Positions 22,501 through 35,750 are shown, counted from the first letter of the stretch. The stretch: 64,000 bases of DNA from Patagioenas fasciata (GCF_037038585.1 NC_092525.1:26562367-26626366), one strand, 5' to 3'. Notes: generated from the letters alone by a model not told the origin. Program-made: numbers and translations.

Positions 22501-25324
22501 TACAAGTTAGGACCAAAATATTACAGAAATGGTAACGTCTCAACACTAATCCTAGTATATATTTAAGTACATCAGTTGAAATTAGGTTTCTTTCACCATT
22601 ACTTTTCCTAACATATCTTGTACCTGAGAAGATGTAGTAATTACAAATTTGGAATAAGAAGGTTGGAATTTGTTTCTTCATTTTGAAATGAACAAGTAGC
22701 CCAAAGAGCAGTATAAGCAAGTGAGTTTGGGACCATATTTTGTGGCATCTCCAGGATTTTCAATTAATGTAAAGGAAATGAAGGAATAGTATGTTAATTG
22801 CTAGACAGCTTTCTGAAGCTCTCTTTTCTTTCGCTAACTATTGTATACCCAGGGCTAGCATGACTTTAGTGTTTGGATGCCACAGTGTGTTCAGGGTCTG
22901 AGACTGGCTTCTGTACTAATCCATGCCAAGGAACAATTTCATTGCCTGTTTTTCCTTTCCCCCTACAAAAATGTTCATTTTGTGCCATTTCTTCATTTTT
23001 CAGTCCATAAAATCACCACAGAATGTGTATCTTTCGGCCCTCTATGATGGCAATACTCAGGCAACTCAGGACCAAACAGAAAACAAAACCAGAAATAAGG
23101 ACTTGATAACATGATTGGAGATACCCAGAGGTGTACATATCTAAGAGCCAGTGAAAGAAATGTGATATATGCTAAAAAGAAAAATTAAGCTGTTCTTCTG
23201 AAAGTGCTTGAATTGTATGATGTGACTTGTTAGTGTTTTCTACAAAACATTACTTTAAAAGAATTCTAGAAAATCATTGATGCTTAGTAAGATGACTAAG
23301 ACTGCATACAGAAGAAGCAAGAAGTACCCAACCCTATAAAGACTGACGTAATTTACTCATCAAAATTAGTGTTTGAATAGTCATGTAATAAAAAGCTTAA
23401 GATTTCTGAGACTGCATTTCATCTTTTACTCATCAGGAATGTTTTTGGTCAGCTGATTTTCCTTTTATTTAAACAGGAGAGAATTTCTGTAAAGGTATAA
23501 AATTAATTAGAAGTAAAATAATAAACCCTTGTTTTACAGCACAAATAGAAGAGAGAGTCTGTCAGAAGCCACCTTCTCTACAGAAGGATAGACTTTGGTC
23601 TCATGGCTGTTAAAGAAGAGCAAATTTTTTTTATCAATCCTACTGAATGTCCTAGTTTTCAACACTGAAATAATGCCTAACACTATTTTCCATTGATAGC
23701 TTTTTAAATCAAAAGATGTGCATTTTGACATTTTCTGTTTGCAATCAAATTTTCTGTGGCTAGTGTTTATTGTGACCTTTGTGCTAGACAAGAGATGCCA
23801 AATATAATTAAAACTGATATTGCAACATAAGAGAATACAACAGTTTAGTAGGAACTCGTTTGAATATCTTTATTGTGATTTTTTTTCCCCTCAGAGTAAA
23901 GCAATAGCATAATACCCAGCTGCATGATAATATTGGCAAGCAAGGCCATGAATTTCAACTGCAAACCCTAAACACTGAATGTGCTGTGCTTTTTAAATAA
24001 ATCCCCTTTTGTATGTGATATGTAATACCCTTTTGTGCTGAAGTGGTTTGCATAATAATAGTTTTCTTTAGTTATTCGTTGTCATGTGATGGAGCTGCAA
24101 AGTGAGCTAGGCAGTAACAGCATAAAAGACAATTTTCAATTTTTCTCTCATTTTTCAGAGATTTTCTTGTCTTGTAAATACTTTATCTTCAGAAAAGATA
24201 TCCAGTTATTAACATTTCAGACTTAATTGTTACTTTTCTTGATATCTACCTTCCTATTTGAGCTTTTCTTTTTCAAAAGAAACAGCAACATTATTTCTTT
24301 TGCACTTATGAAGAACCTCAAGCATCTTAAAATTATTTCACATATGATCATCTGGTGTAAATCAGCGTAACTCTGCTCAGAGACATTGATACCTTGCTCA
24401 AGACTTCAATAGTAGAACTATCAATACTTGACTGGAGAAGCCAAGCACAATATATGTTATTAACTGTATAACTGACATTAGAGTTGTGCATATGTTATAC
24501 TGCACTACTGAGATAAAAGGCACCACCTGACTGAAGAGCCATCTTAAAAATTAGACATCGAGGATATAACTGAGACCAAACATAAAATTTTAAGAATTTT
24601 CTGATGAGTTTTCTCATGTGAAGTTTTTTATACGATTCCTCTTGGGACCTTCGATGTGTTCTAGTCTGCGTAGTAAGTAAGGAATATTTCCCAAAGGAGA
24701 TATAATTACACTGAAATGGAGCTCGGTCTTATTCACAGTGGAAGCTATAGAGAAGGACTAAAGCCAGGGGAAGTTCCTCAGCTAATGTACAATAAACTAG
24801 CCATTATTCTAACTGATACTATCGAAGGATTTTTTCCTTTGAAATCAGTGGAATTATGCCAAGTTGCTCTAGTTGTGACTTTGGCCATTAAATTACATGT
24901 GGTTTTCAACCTCTGACATACAACCATTTCCAAGCAAGCCCTGAAACGTAACAAGGGAAAGCAAGGCTTTTACCCATTAGCTTAAATTCAGAGTGCAGAG
25001 AGGGTTCATAATCTTACTGGAAAACATTTAGAGGTTTGCAAATTGAAAAAGGTCAAAACCAACTGGGCTAGATTATTTCAGAAAAGCTTACAAGGTGGAT
25101 TAACATATAACAGTACATTATCAGATTTTCATGCTGCAAAGAATACCCAGGCAGAAAATAAATGCTCCAGAGCCCAACAGTCACTCTTTTTACAGCTCCA
25201 TGTGTTAAAATAAGAGACCATTATACGTAGCCATCCTACAAAAAATTAGATTAGTAAATCAACATATCCCTTACCAAGCAACCATAGATTACTGTTTTCT
25301 AAAACATCTATCTTTGCTCAATAG
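19562..25324. other. unique AT-rich non-coding sequence
   Basis: About 5.8 kb with no recognised repeat. The stretch at 20975-21085 (containing ACTAATTAATC and GCAATTAG) is unique, homeodomain-core-rich and may be a conserved element. The open frame at 22304-22720 (-, 138 codons) is AT-rich, hydrophobic and without features, and is taken as chance. Confidence 0.55.
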
Positions 25325-25408
25325 GGCAAAAAAGAAATCGTCACAGCTCCAACCAGTGAATGTACTATCAATTAATACCAGAACCACGGAGGAAGCCCTG
25401 GAATCTAG
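25325..25408 (+). CDS. candidate 84-bp exon, unknown product
   Basis: An acceptor (catctatctttgctcaatag) precedes 25325 and a good donor (GAATCTAG|gtaagaga) follows 25408. Only one frame is open, in phase 2 to 2, encoding AKKKSSQLQPVNVLSINTRT and a few further polar residues. Hydrophilic and lysine/serine/threonine-rich, it resembles a disordered or linker segment. Its length is a multiple of three. No family is recognised. It is compatible in phase with 18865-18970 upstream and 33204-33331 downstream. Confidence 0.28.
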
Positions 25409-25977
25409 GTAAGAGAGTATTGTAATGATTATATGCTCTGCAAATCTTTTAATCTGAAATCTCACAATTGAGCCACAGGGTTCTCTCATCTGAGAAATAT
25501 GAGTTGCCTCATATCAGCTGGATACCAGATACTATTAATGCACTGCAGGGTAAGCAACATGTTACACTCTCAGTTAGCGCTACTGAGATATATTAGCTTA
25601 GGTAATTCTCTTTGCCTAGAGAACCTGAAAAAAACCCATCTTTCAGGAGGAAAACATTCAGTGGAGTTGTCTGAACATTTTTTCAAGGAAGGTATAGCCT
25701 GTGCTTTGCTTAGCGTGTCATTATAAGGCACTCTGAGCTTTATTGGAATAAGCACTTGTGCTTCACAGTCACATATGTCGCTGAAATACAGCCCTTTCCT
25801 CTAATTTTCCTGTTCCTCTCCCCAGATTTCTAGGGTTCTGTGATTTTTTTTTTTCTTCTGCTCCTTAACAGATGTAGCAAGAACCTTATGTACTCACCAC
25901 TTTCTTTCATAATTTCTTAGAATTGTTGAAGTTTTTGTTCACAGCAAACTGTGAATGAGAAATAAATTCTTCTGTTT

Positions 25978-26008
25978 AATAAATAAATAAATAAATAAAT
26001 AAATAAAA
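25978..26008 (+). repeat. (TAAA)n microsatellite
   Basis: About seven consecutive TAAA units, ending in aaaaca. Likely length-polymorphic. Confidence 0.92.
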
Positions 26009-26509
26009 CAAAAAAATCCCACCAATTTTCAAATGTCATTTTTATGTGAATATTCCAGAGTGATGCAGATGGTCAAAAATTCAAAAATTGGAGGAAACAG
26101 CCATGGGATTTGTTTGTTTTTCTGATACAACTGTTGCTTAACTTTTAAGTTAATGAACTCTCTAGAAAGGCAAATACATCCACCTTTTTCTAATAATAAC
26201 TGTCCTTCGGGTGATTTGGCAAATCCTTTTAAGTATTACATGGTATGCACACTTTTTTTGATATTTTGACTGATGCAACTGATTTTTATTATGTGGGAAG
26301 TATAAGTGTTTTCCAGAATTAAATCCTGATATGAACATTTAGACTGGCATAAACAGGCACCTTGGAAGAACGTATCATAAAAGAGAGTCTAACTGTAAGA
26401 GAGACAAACTGAACTTGCCTTTTGTTCAGCTAAATTTAAGGTGCAAAAGCACCTTTCTGTCCTGTATCCTCATTTGCAAGTGATGACACTGGTCTTTCTT
26501 GTCTCACAG

Positions 26510-26611
26510 ATGCATTGCCCCAGCCAGCTTTGCCAGTTCAAAAGAGTCTCCAGGAAAAGGGTAGAGCTTCTTCTACAAGGCAGCCAGTCATCTCCTGCAT
26601 CAAGCCCAGCT
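26510..26611 (+). CDS. candidate 102-bp exon, unknown product
   Basis: A strong acceptor (ggtctttcttgtctcacag) precedes 26510 and a strong donor (CCCAGCT|gtaagtag) follows 26611. Two frames are open across the whole interval. One begins with ATG at the first base (MHCPSQLCQF...) and the other is proline/serine-rich. The third frame, the one matching phase from 25325-25408, ends at a TAG. The splice sites support a transcribed exon better than the frames support coding. An alternative or lncRNA exon is a fair reading. Confidence 0.25.
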
Positions 26612-29600
26612 GTAAGTAGCATTGCAGTTCCAACACTTTTGTGACACTTGGAGTGACTGGGGTGTGTCACATGCAAGTTCACTGTACTGTAAAGGAGGAA
26701 TTCGCAAGCCCTTAGTTGCCTTGTAGAGTATGATTATTGTAAATTATAGAACGTTTTATGCATGAGCATGTAAGCAAGGAGATGTTCTCTGTGCTTCACT
26801 GCACTGCTCTTAGCAGTAGGACACCAAGGGGATTGTACTGAAAATCTGGACTCCAGTGGTCTCTGGGAAAGTGTGTATACGGATCCAAACACTTTTGCTC
26901 AGTTTTAGCTCATATCCTGATTACCACCTGCCCCCCTTTTGAAATGTTTGTGGCTGACTGCTTTGCGAGAGAGAATATCACTTTAGATGAGCTACTGAGG
27001 TGTACCTGTGTGTTAATTCCTGGGACACTTTCACAGTAACAGCTGTTGTATAAATTTCATTTGACAGCTTTCTAATGCAATGAAATGTTTTAACACTTTT
27101 TAGGTGAAAAAAATACTCATTTGTTTGGCAAATGAATGCAAACTCATTAGCCATTACATTATCTGAGTCCATAAGAGGTCAGAGTGCAGTATTTTGGGAG
27201 ACTTATGAGAGTCCTGGAGCGAGCCCAAGAAAGCAAAAAGCAGCAGAGGATCTATGTGGAATAACAAGTCTTCCCCAGTGCTGGCTGCAGTGGGTAGGGT
27301 AGGAAGGACAGGACAGTCCAGGACAAATTTATTTCTACTCTTTGTGTGACAGCTTAAAAAGAATAGGACCCTGTTTCAAGTAAATTGAGTTTTTTCATTA
27401 GTTTGTGACCTCTATACAGGAAAACGCAGAATTCACCCAAAACAGTCTTCTAGTGATCCAGTCACTGAGAAAGACTTCCAAACAGCCAAGGCCTGAGTCT
27501 TAACGAATTCTTAAAAGCTTATAAAATGGTATTTCGTTATATATGCTTTAAAACAAAGGGTTTATTCTTACATCTTAGCATGTCTTTATTGGCACCATTT
27601 CTTTACTTTTTATAGGAGTGAGAGCGTGACTACTTTTATGCCAGCATATTTGATTGTGTATGACTTATTTTACATTTACAGGGATCTATTGTTGCTTAGG
27701 AGGAAAAATAAAATTTCTGTAAAGTGCTTAGTTAACTCCCTGTTTAAGTTAAGCAAGACATATCTTTGGAAATCACTTAAAAGATTTTTTCTAATGGCGC
27801 CAACGGGACCCTTGCTTTGCTTATAAAAATATATATTAATTTATAATGGACAAAGATACAATTATCCCAGAATAGCTTCATGAAAAACCATTAGATTTTT
27901 CAGAGGAGGTGCACAGACATGGATTGCAGTGTATGTTACTGCTCTATGGCAGAGCAGATTCTAGGCTGGCTTTTCTTTTCAATATGAGACATATTCTCTT
28001 ACCATTTTCCATGGTCAGGAGTAATTCCCTTTATATCAATTGCATTTCCTAAGCAGAAATAGTCCCTGTTTATGTGAGCACAATACAAAGAATAATCTTA
28101 GCCAGAATTTTAATATTGCCAGTGATGAAAAACTGGATGCTTGAAATCTCACTATTCTCAGATCTTTGCAGTCTCTCAAAGTCTGTCCCAGCTTAATCCA
28201 AGAAATTGCAAACTCAGTCTCACTGTAACAAAAGAAACTGAATTCATGGGCCTTTTTCTGTTTTCTAGGTCAGGAGTTCTGCCCTCTGCATTCCCACTAA
28301 AGCTTTTATGCTAAGTCCTTATAGAGCTGAATAAACCTCGTTGAAACTTGATTACATGTTGTATTAAAAACACATCTGGAAAGGACATTTCTCACAGGTT
28401 TGTGTTTAATTATTAACAGTTATTTCTGTTGACTCCCCAATTAACTTATTAAATATGGATTATTCCTCATGAAGACAGAGGGATGCTCAGACATGCAGAA
28501 CTAAATCTCTCTCAGCACCTGAGTGTATTTAAACCCAAGGCCTAGTTGTCCTGCTTTACATTTGGTCTCAAGCATGAATTGCTGTAATAGCATCTCCAGT
28601 GACAGTGAAGTCCTTCCTCAGTAGATGTGAGCGCATTGTCTAGGTCTTGTTGGTAGGAAAAGCAGCTGATTAGAGGGCTGGTGTAGCAGACAGTTGATGT
28701 AATACATGTTTGATAAAACTCTTATCAGAGCCTCGCACACTTTCAAGAACGCTCACAATTCAGCTGGATTTGTCAATACGAAAAGAGCCCCATTCTTTCT
28801 TCATTTCACTCACCTGTTGGAAGCAGGTCTGCAGAGCTAAGTTTTAAAGCTTGAAAGCAGCACTCTGTCACCTCCTGCTATTCATACCCATCATAGGGTG
28901 ACGAACAGATGCAGCAAAGGAAATGCCAGGTCATAAAGAATTTTTTTCCTCTGTATTGGTTCTGGTGATCTGAGCAAGTCAGAGTCCTTTGAGCTGCTTT
29001 GTTTTCCACGTGCAGATGTGCTATCCTTGGAAGGCTTTTCAGGTGCTGTCCTCAATGAACCATGTCATTCAGATCCTGAGGGCAACAACAGAGGAAAACA
29101 GGCTCTCAGAAGTGAAGCTGGACAAGTCTTCAGCGTAATCATCAACTGCAGTTGTCTCTTTCCAAATTACATGACCGATCCATAGCATCAGTAGGGGACC
29201 ACACTCAGGGAATAATAATAATAAATTTATAGATTATAACAATAATAACTATTATTCTTATTTAGCCACCAGATACTTTTGATTAGTGCTATTTAAGGAT
29301 ATGAAATCAAAGACAAGCCTTTTTAAAAAAAAAACTCCTCTGTTAATACTTATTAAGCAAATCATGTCATTTGCTTAAATTCCTTATGTAATAAGCAACT
29401 TAGATCCATCAAAAGAGAGTATTTCTTTAACTCATGTAAAATTTACATCCTTTGTTCTGTAATGTCAAGAGAGATAACCAAAAGAAAACCTCCAATCTTG
29501 GAAAAAATCTAAGAAAAGTGTATGCTAGACACACTAATAGCTTGCTAATCTGTGATTTAGCATCAGTGGTCCTTTCTGCAGCTGCTTTGTAAAATGCAGA

Positions 29601-32600
29601 TTAGCTCTCCGGTAGCTTTCAGAAGGGATTTGATGGATGACATTGGATTGCCATAGCAGCCCCCACACCCTTCAACTGCATGGTTACTGAATCAAAGAAT
29701 TAGACACCTTGGCAATTTTTGGCTCTTGAAATGGCTTCACAAAACCTTGGCCATCTGGGTGCAATGCAAAACGCCCTGGTATGTACATCCATCTGAGGAG
29801 GAGGGATCAGTGAGGGGACATTGTTGTATTGAAGATCTGGGCAATCACATGCTTTTAGAATTTGATTAGAACAAAATTGGGATAAGTCATTTTGTAAAGG
29901 TGTAAAAGAAGTGAAAAGGAGGAGAGGATGTGTTGACTTCCCCCAAATGCATGAAGCTTTGCTGCCTGGAACCAGCTATGTGAAGGCATTCAGTCAGCCT
30001 TCCAAAATCACCAGGAATGAGTTAAATAGATTTTAGTAACTGCTAGTGCAAATTTTACAAATTCAAATAATCTGGGCATATTTGCCCATGCAAGGATTTG
30101 TATTCTCATGTCTTTGGTTTATTGAACATCCAGTCTGCTGCTAACAGAGCACTTACAGGCAATGCAAAAGTTCGTTATCATCTCAATGCCTTTCCAGTTT
30201 TCATGTGTCCCTTGAAGGAGAATATGAAAAGGCCTGATTTTCATTTTCATGGAGTTTTGGTTTTGTATCAAATACATCTGTCTCAGTTTTTAAAAGCTGG
30301 CTGCAATAAGCAAAAGAGAGTGGAATATTTGGGCTTATGAATAGTTGTATCAAAATGTAGCACTATAACTCAATTATATCAGGGACAATTTTTTAACTTT
30401 GAAGATCCTTTGCAGCCTTAGCAAGGTCCATAGAACGCAGCTGGGGACAGAGCAGAGGAAATAAAATCATGTCAAAAGTGCAGGTACATATGGTAGATTT
30501 GGGGAAGTCAGCAGCAAGGGGGGAGGTATCGTATACTACTGATTTACAAATACACCACTTTATAAATTGCTTTAAGTATAACTTGGACATCTATCACAGG
30601 ATAAATGCTTCCTGCATATTGACTCTGTCCTTTCTTTTCACTTACAGTCCCTGACCATTGAACTGCTGCGGTTTAATTGTGTGAAACTGAGTTTCAGGAT
30701 TCAAGATCTTGCGCAGATTGTTCTGTAATAAATTCTTCAGATTCAGCAAAGTCAGCAGGAGGGAAGGCCCTGGATGTCAAACTAACCCCACCTTAGCAGC
30801 CAGTTGTGCCATCATATGAAAAAAGGATTCTTCCTTCTGTATCAGCCAGGGTTTTCCCAGCAGCCAGGTGACTTTTATGGATGTGTGCCTGTTTTCTATA
30901 CTTGCCTTTGAATGCTTTGCTTTTTACTTCTTTTCTTGCTAACTTTTTCATGGCTTGGGGAAGGTGTTAGTTTTATCTGTGTTTTCTGTGCCCTTGCAGT
31001 CCCCACTCACACAAATGCTCCACCACAGTTTGCCCTTGTATACCCTAGTCATTCTCGCTTTCTGCTGTACAAAGGGCAGAGCCAATCTTGGGCAGTCTCT
31101 TTCTGTGACATGCTGATGTTTTGTGCTTAATGTATTAGCAATAATGACAAGTCTGCCTCAGGAAGTTCCAGCAACCCAGAAAGCACAGGGGTTTTTATAC
31201 AACAGCTCTTTAAAAAACAAGTGTATATCACATACAGAGAAACTTTTTTCCTTTGGTTTCCTGCAGGTAGAATCAGCAGTTGATGTTACACATAAAGACA
31301 AGCCAACAGGACCTTGCGCAGCTGAAACAAGCCTGAAAGTAGCAGTAACTATGATGGGGTTTTTTGTACTGTCCATTTGTATAACATTGCAGAGAACTTC
31401 ATGCACCACCTAGCAGAAACCATGTTCTAGAAGGGATCTACTGTTATAGCCCCACTGCGCACTGCGAGGACAATCCTGCCCTCATTTCAAGAGGGCTGTG
31501 CTGTGAGGCTCCACTCCTACCACTGCATTTGCATGAGAAAGCAAGAAAGTTTACATCTTGTTGTAACGCCCTGGAAGGCTGTTCTTGCTAATTATTTTGG
31601 GGAAATAAAAGGAGTCATTTCAGAGAAAGTTCACATTTCTTGCACACAGTGCAGGTTATCTTGCAGTTACATCTGAGCTCCTAGGGCTGTGAGTGTTTTT
31701 CTTGACAAATGGCAGGTCTGTGACTTCAGACACTAGGGATGCTAGCACAAATCCCATACATAAGTTTCTAAATTGGAATCCAAAATGACCATATTCTCTG
31801 AAGATAATTTAAAGAATGATTCAGGATTCAGAAAGAAACCAATCTTTCAGAGTTTCACTTAATTTAGGAGCTTGTAATGAACAGGAATTTTTAATCCATT
31901 TGAAATCTCCTTTCAAACTGAGCTCTAACTATAACCCAACCTTCTGACAAACTGGGTAGAGTTATAGTGCCAACAGCTAGAAATTCAAGTGAACAGTGCT
32001 CTTTTGTCCGCACAATAAACTTGAAATCTCTCTGTTTTGGACCTCAGCCTGAAATGTTCTGCATGCCTTCTCCTCTCCTGACCTCGGCTGTCACAGTAGC
32101 ACCCTGTACCACGTGGGAAAGCATCTTTTTTTGCCATCAGCCTCCATTTTACTGTATCGGGCAGATGAATAATAGTTTTAATAGTTTTTAAAACCTATGC
32201 ATTGCTGCATGTTTTCTGCCTGTATTTACTATGCCACAAGGACATATCACGAGCTAGGAAATGGGTGCAGATGTTGGCTGGAGCTAAGGCAAAGGGGAGG
32301 CTTATGAATTAAAACTTTTTCAAAAAGAGACCATGCAGAATGCTGCTCACATTGCTCATAAGGCAGCTTGAGAGAGCTGAGGTATTTAGTAGCCCAGCAT
32401 TATATGGAGGAAACCTTCCTCCCATATTCTGGACAAAGCTAATATCTATAAAATTATACAGTAAAAATAAATCTGCAGTTCCCCATTTAATCAATTTAAT
32501 ATTTTTTGCTGTGTCTGTCCTCCTTTTACTTGCTACCACAGTGAACAGAGCCAGTCACATGCTGAAGTGGGGAGAGAGCGCTATCTGTCATAGAACACAA

Positions 32601-33203
32601 AACAACAACTATTTGCCACCAGCCAAGTTTTTTCTCTCTACCTGTTTGGAGGTTTTTTCCTCCTCTTCTCCATCCCTGAGCTCAGAAATCAGTATGAGCA
32701 GCAACAGATCTTCACAAATGTGCTAAGGAGGGACAGCTTCTCAAAGTGCTTTATCTTTTGCTGACAAATTGGTGCCATGGCCATAACTTAATGAAATCTT
32801 CTGAGAAAATTTTGCAGCATATCAGGGAATCTCAAAGGTATGGACCTGCAGTAAAACCAGTGTAACAAATGGTTTATCTACTTTTATTTGCCTTTTGAAA
32901 GGCTGAAAGCTCAGCTTTGTGGCAAGTTGTAATATCAGCTTCTTAGCTGCATTCACATTATTATTTTTCAGATTTACTTACATTCCAAATAAAGAGGCCA
33001 GGGCAATAGCTTGGCGTAAGCTGCAGTTTATCTCCCAGTGATGTCTTCAGTCTTTAAAGTTTCTTGAGCACCTCTGCTATGCTCCTCAAGAAAATTACCT
33101 GGACAATAAAGTGTGGGACATCAAGATGGTATTGCCAGTTCTGTTTCCCTCTGCACTGTGGAGCTGGTTTCATGTCAGCAGGTGGGTGCCGCTCTTGTTC
33201 CAG
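26612..33203. other. unique non-coding sequence
   Basis: About 6.6 kb without a recognised transposon. 28640-28900 and 29540-29800 are unique, balanced in composition and poor in simple repeats; they look like candidate conserved elements but this is only an impression. A short AAT-rich stretch lies at 29210-29270. No gene is called. Confidence 0.55.
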
Positions 33204-33331
33204 GAAAAAGTTAACAAAGTTTGCTCCCCTGTCTGTCGAAGAAACTCAGGAGATGCCATGCCTTACCAAAACACATCACTTCCAGAGTGGCACTGATGTT
33301 CCTGTCACCACAGAGGACTTCCACTGCTTAG
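33204..33331 (+). CDS. candidate 128-bp exon, unknown product
   Basis: A strong acceptor (gggtgccgctcttgttccag) precedes 33204 and a donor (CTGCTTAG|gtagga) follows 33331. Only one frame is open (42 codons, phase 2 to 1). It starts KKLTKFAPLSVEETQEMPCL and is followed by a Thr/His/Asp-rich part with a second cysteine near the end. The surrounding frame is open for 139 codons (33064-33483), so openness is not confined to the interval. No domain is recognised. The phase fits 25325-25408 upstream and 34827-34902 downstream. Confidence 0.28.
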
Positions 33332-34826
33332 GTAGGACCCTTCACAGGATCAGCTTCTTCACCACAAAACTGTTTTGCTTCCCTTGTTCAGATGCAGGAA
33401 AGACAGATGAACGGGCAGAACCTTACTGTGTTATTGAGGATCAGAACAATAGTAGAAATAGTGTAACTAAGTGGCTTTTCTGAGCACTAACAATTTGGAC
33501 AGAAAAATGTAAATAATTTCTTGGTTCTGGAGAAATTAATGTATAGTTGCCGAATTTGTTTTTTGCACTCTAAAAGATGTGGGCAGAAATGTTTTTCTCA
33601 GTTCTAGGAGCCAAGTATTTTTCTGAAAGGATTTGGTTGCATGATGCTCTTGGTAGAAAAACACCCACCTCTTGAAAATTATTCTTATACCCCCCACTGA
33701 CCATCTCAGCCATAGACCAAGAACTGAATGCTCATGTAGAATCTGTTCCTTTCTCCCTGACAGAATAATGTTTATTAGGAAACAGGGCCACCATTTGCTG
33801 TTGCTGAGCTGGGGGCTGGGGAGCAGTGTCCTCACAGCACCCCAGATAAGGACGAAGGACAGACCTCAGTGGCCAGAGTCAGTGGAAACTTGTCAAGGGA
33901 CTTGGATTGTGCCCAAAGTGCAGGTTGAGTTGTGTAAATATGGGCACTCATCTCTGGAAATTGTTACTCTGAACTGCATCATGCTTGCCAGCAGTAAAAT
34001 GAAGCAAAAGAGCTAGTCCTGGCTGGTGAGAAGACCTGAGTCCTACAAGTAAATTTAGCTTTGTTACTGCAAAAATGTTATTTGGTCAGATGTAGAGGGA
34101 GAAGGGCTTAATTCCCTCTCATACGTCTTGTTTAAACTAACTTACATGGCTGCACAGTGGGTGTTTGGAAATCATCTTTACTTGAATGTATTTTCTGTTT
34201 TAAAATTTCACACTGTAATGAACAGTCAAGAAATCCAGATGTGCTCTGTTATAGTGAGAACACTTTAAAGGGACAGATGTTCTGGTGCACCCTCAGGTCA
34301 GGACATTTCTGTATCTTTTGTGTTGCTTCATTTTTTAATGTCAAGGAATTTGATTTTCTCAGCAACATTTGTTAATTTTTATGAAACATGTAATCAGATA
34401 CAAATAGATAGAAATATCCAGCATCAATTGCTTTCTTCTGATTCCTGTTCTGGTTTTGTACATAGAACTTGTGCAATTAGATTTTTTACATTAAACAGGT
34501 TCCTTATTTGAAATATTACCTAGCTTTCAAATTTAGATCTGAAAAAATATGGAATGAATAAAATTAAATGGTTTTTTTGGATAGCACACTGACAAAGAAA
34601 AGGAAATCCCTTGCTGCAGGATATTGCAGTCATGGGTCATGAACATTTAAGAAGGAGTTACTGCCATCCAGAGGAGAAAAGTCATAAACCGTCATATTTC
34701 ATTGGGGTTTTTAAGCACAGAAAGGTACACCTAAATCGTTTATTCCATTTATTTCATATTAAGGAATGAAAGAATAGAGAAATAATCTAAATGTACCCAG
34801 AGGTTTCTCTGCTTTTTTATATGTAG

Positions 34827-34902
34827 GTATTCAAGAAACAAAGTTCAGAGCAACACTGGAGAAGCACAAGAAAAAACACATCTACAGGGGAAGAAGCACC
34901 AG
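34827..34902 (+). CDS. candidate 76-bp exon, unknown product
   Basis: An acceptor (tctctgcttttttatatgtag) precedes 34827 and a moderate donor (GCACCAG|gtaata) follows 34902. All three frames are open, so the sequence itself does not choose one. In the phase offered by 33204-33331 it encodes IQETKFRATLEKHKKKHIY..., a basic, probably helical segment. The candidates I tried after it (39521, 41333, 46805) would all close the frame soon. Confidence 0.2.
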
Positions 34903-35520
34903 GTAATAATCTAGATTTATTTTTCTTTCTGCGGATTGAGATCTTTGAGGAAGAGCTTTTAGAAATATCTGTGGTAGGTTCCAGGCTTTGGACATCACCC
35001 CAAAGTGGAAGGGAGGTGTCCCAGGCCTTTGGTGCCAGGCAGGCTCAGTGGGACAGGAGCGGGGACAGTGTCAGGCACAGTCTGGGGTCTGTTAAATCAG
35101 GAGATCGGACAGTACTGTGCAGTGAAGGTATTTGTCACAACTCCTGATAATCCAACTGACGAACTCTGGGTTTCCAAATAAAAGGTCCCTCTCTCTTTAA
35201 TTCCTGCTTCTCAAGAGAAATGTCAAAAACACAGTAGAAAATCAAGAAATAGGTGGTTTGGGGAAAAAGCTGCTTGTCTTTTGCCCATCGTGTCCCTGAA
35301 GTTGAATAAGAACAAAAAGTTCTTCGCTGAATGGGAAAAACAAATCAGAGGAAAGGCAGGAAATTCTTTATATGTAATGCATTTTTGGACAGTCCATCTT
35401 CAGTGACAAACGTGTAAAAAATTCAAGAATGGCAGGAATGGTAATCTTCCCAAGAAAAGCCTTTCTAAAAGTATCTTATCTAAATCGTATCTAAAGATCC
35501 TTCTCGACTGTAACGTATCA
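34903..35520. other. non-coding flank of the CpG patch
   Basis: Unique sequence with no recognised repeat. The change to CpG-rich sequence begins abruptly after about 35520. Confidence 0.5.
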
Positions 35521-35750
35521 ATACTTTTCCCGTCGGAACTGGTTTCTGGGTGCCGGTGTCCCCGTGCGCACTCCGCACAGCGCGCGGGCCGCGGGGTCAC
35601 GGGCTGTGCCGGGACCGGGGGCACCGCCCGTGGCACGCGCCACAGCCCGGGCCGGCAGCGCCCTCTGGCGGCCCCGGGGCGCAGGGCGGGGGGTCGGGGC
35701 CGCGCTCGGTTTTAGCTCCTCTGGGCAGCGCTCGCAGGCGTGCTCGTATG
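35521..35750. promoter_or_regulatory. small CpG island-like patch
   Basis: I count about 33 CpG dinucleotides in these 230 bp, while the flanking DNA is CpG-poor and AT-rich. It contains GC-box-like gggcgggg motifs and a CTCF-type motif. Several open frames on both strands cross it, explained by the scarcity of stop codons in GC-rich DNA. It could be the promoter of an unannotated transcript, an insulator or an unmethylated regulatory island. No TATA box or first exon can be assigned. Confidence 0.6.
35654..35673 (-). promoter_or_regulatory. CTCF-type binding motif
   Basis: Read on the - strand, the site is GGCCGCCAGAGGGCGCTGCC. This matches the well-known CTCF core (CCASYAGRKGGCRSY) closely, including the AGAGGGCGCTG block. 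It lies in the centre of the only CpG-rich patch in the window, a usual setting for CTCF sites. The orientation defines loop direction if occupied. A single-site motif match does not prove binding. Confidence 0.65.

Noticed and set aside
22304-22720. 138-codon - strand open frame
   Set aside because: Hydrophobic, AT-rich translation without a start context, splice sites or domain; consistent with chance.
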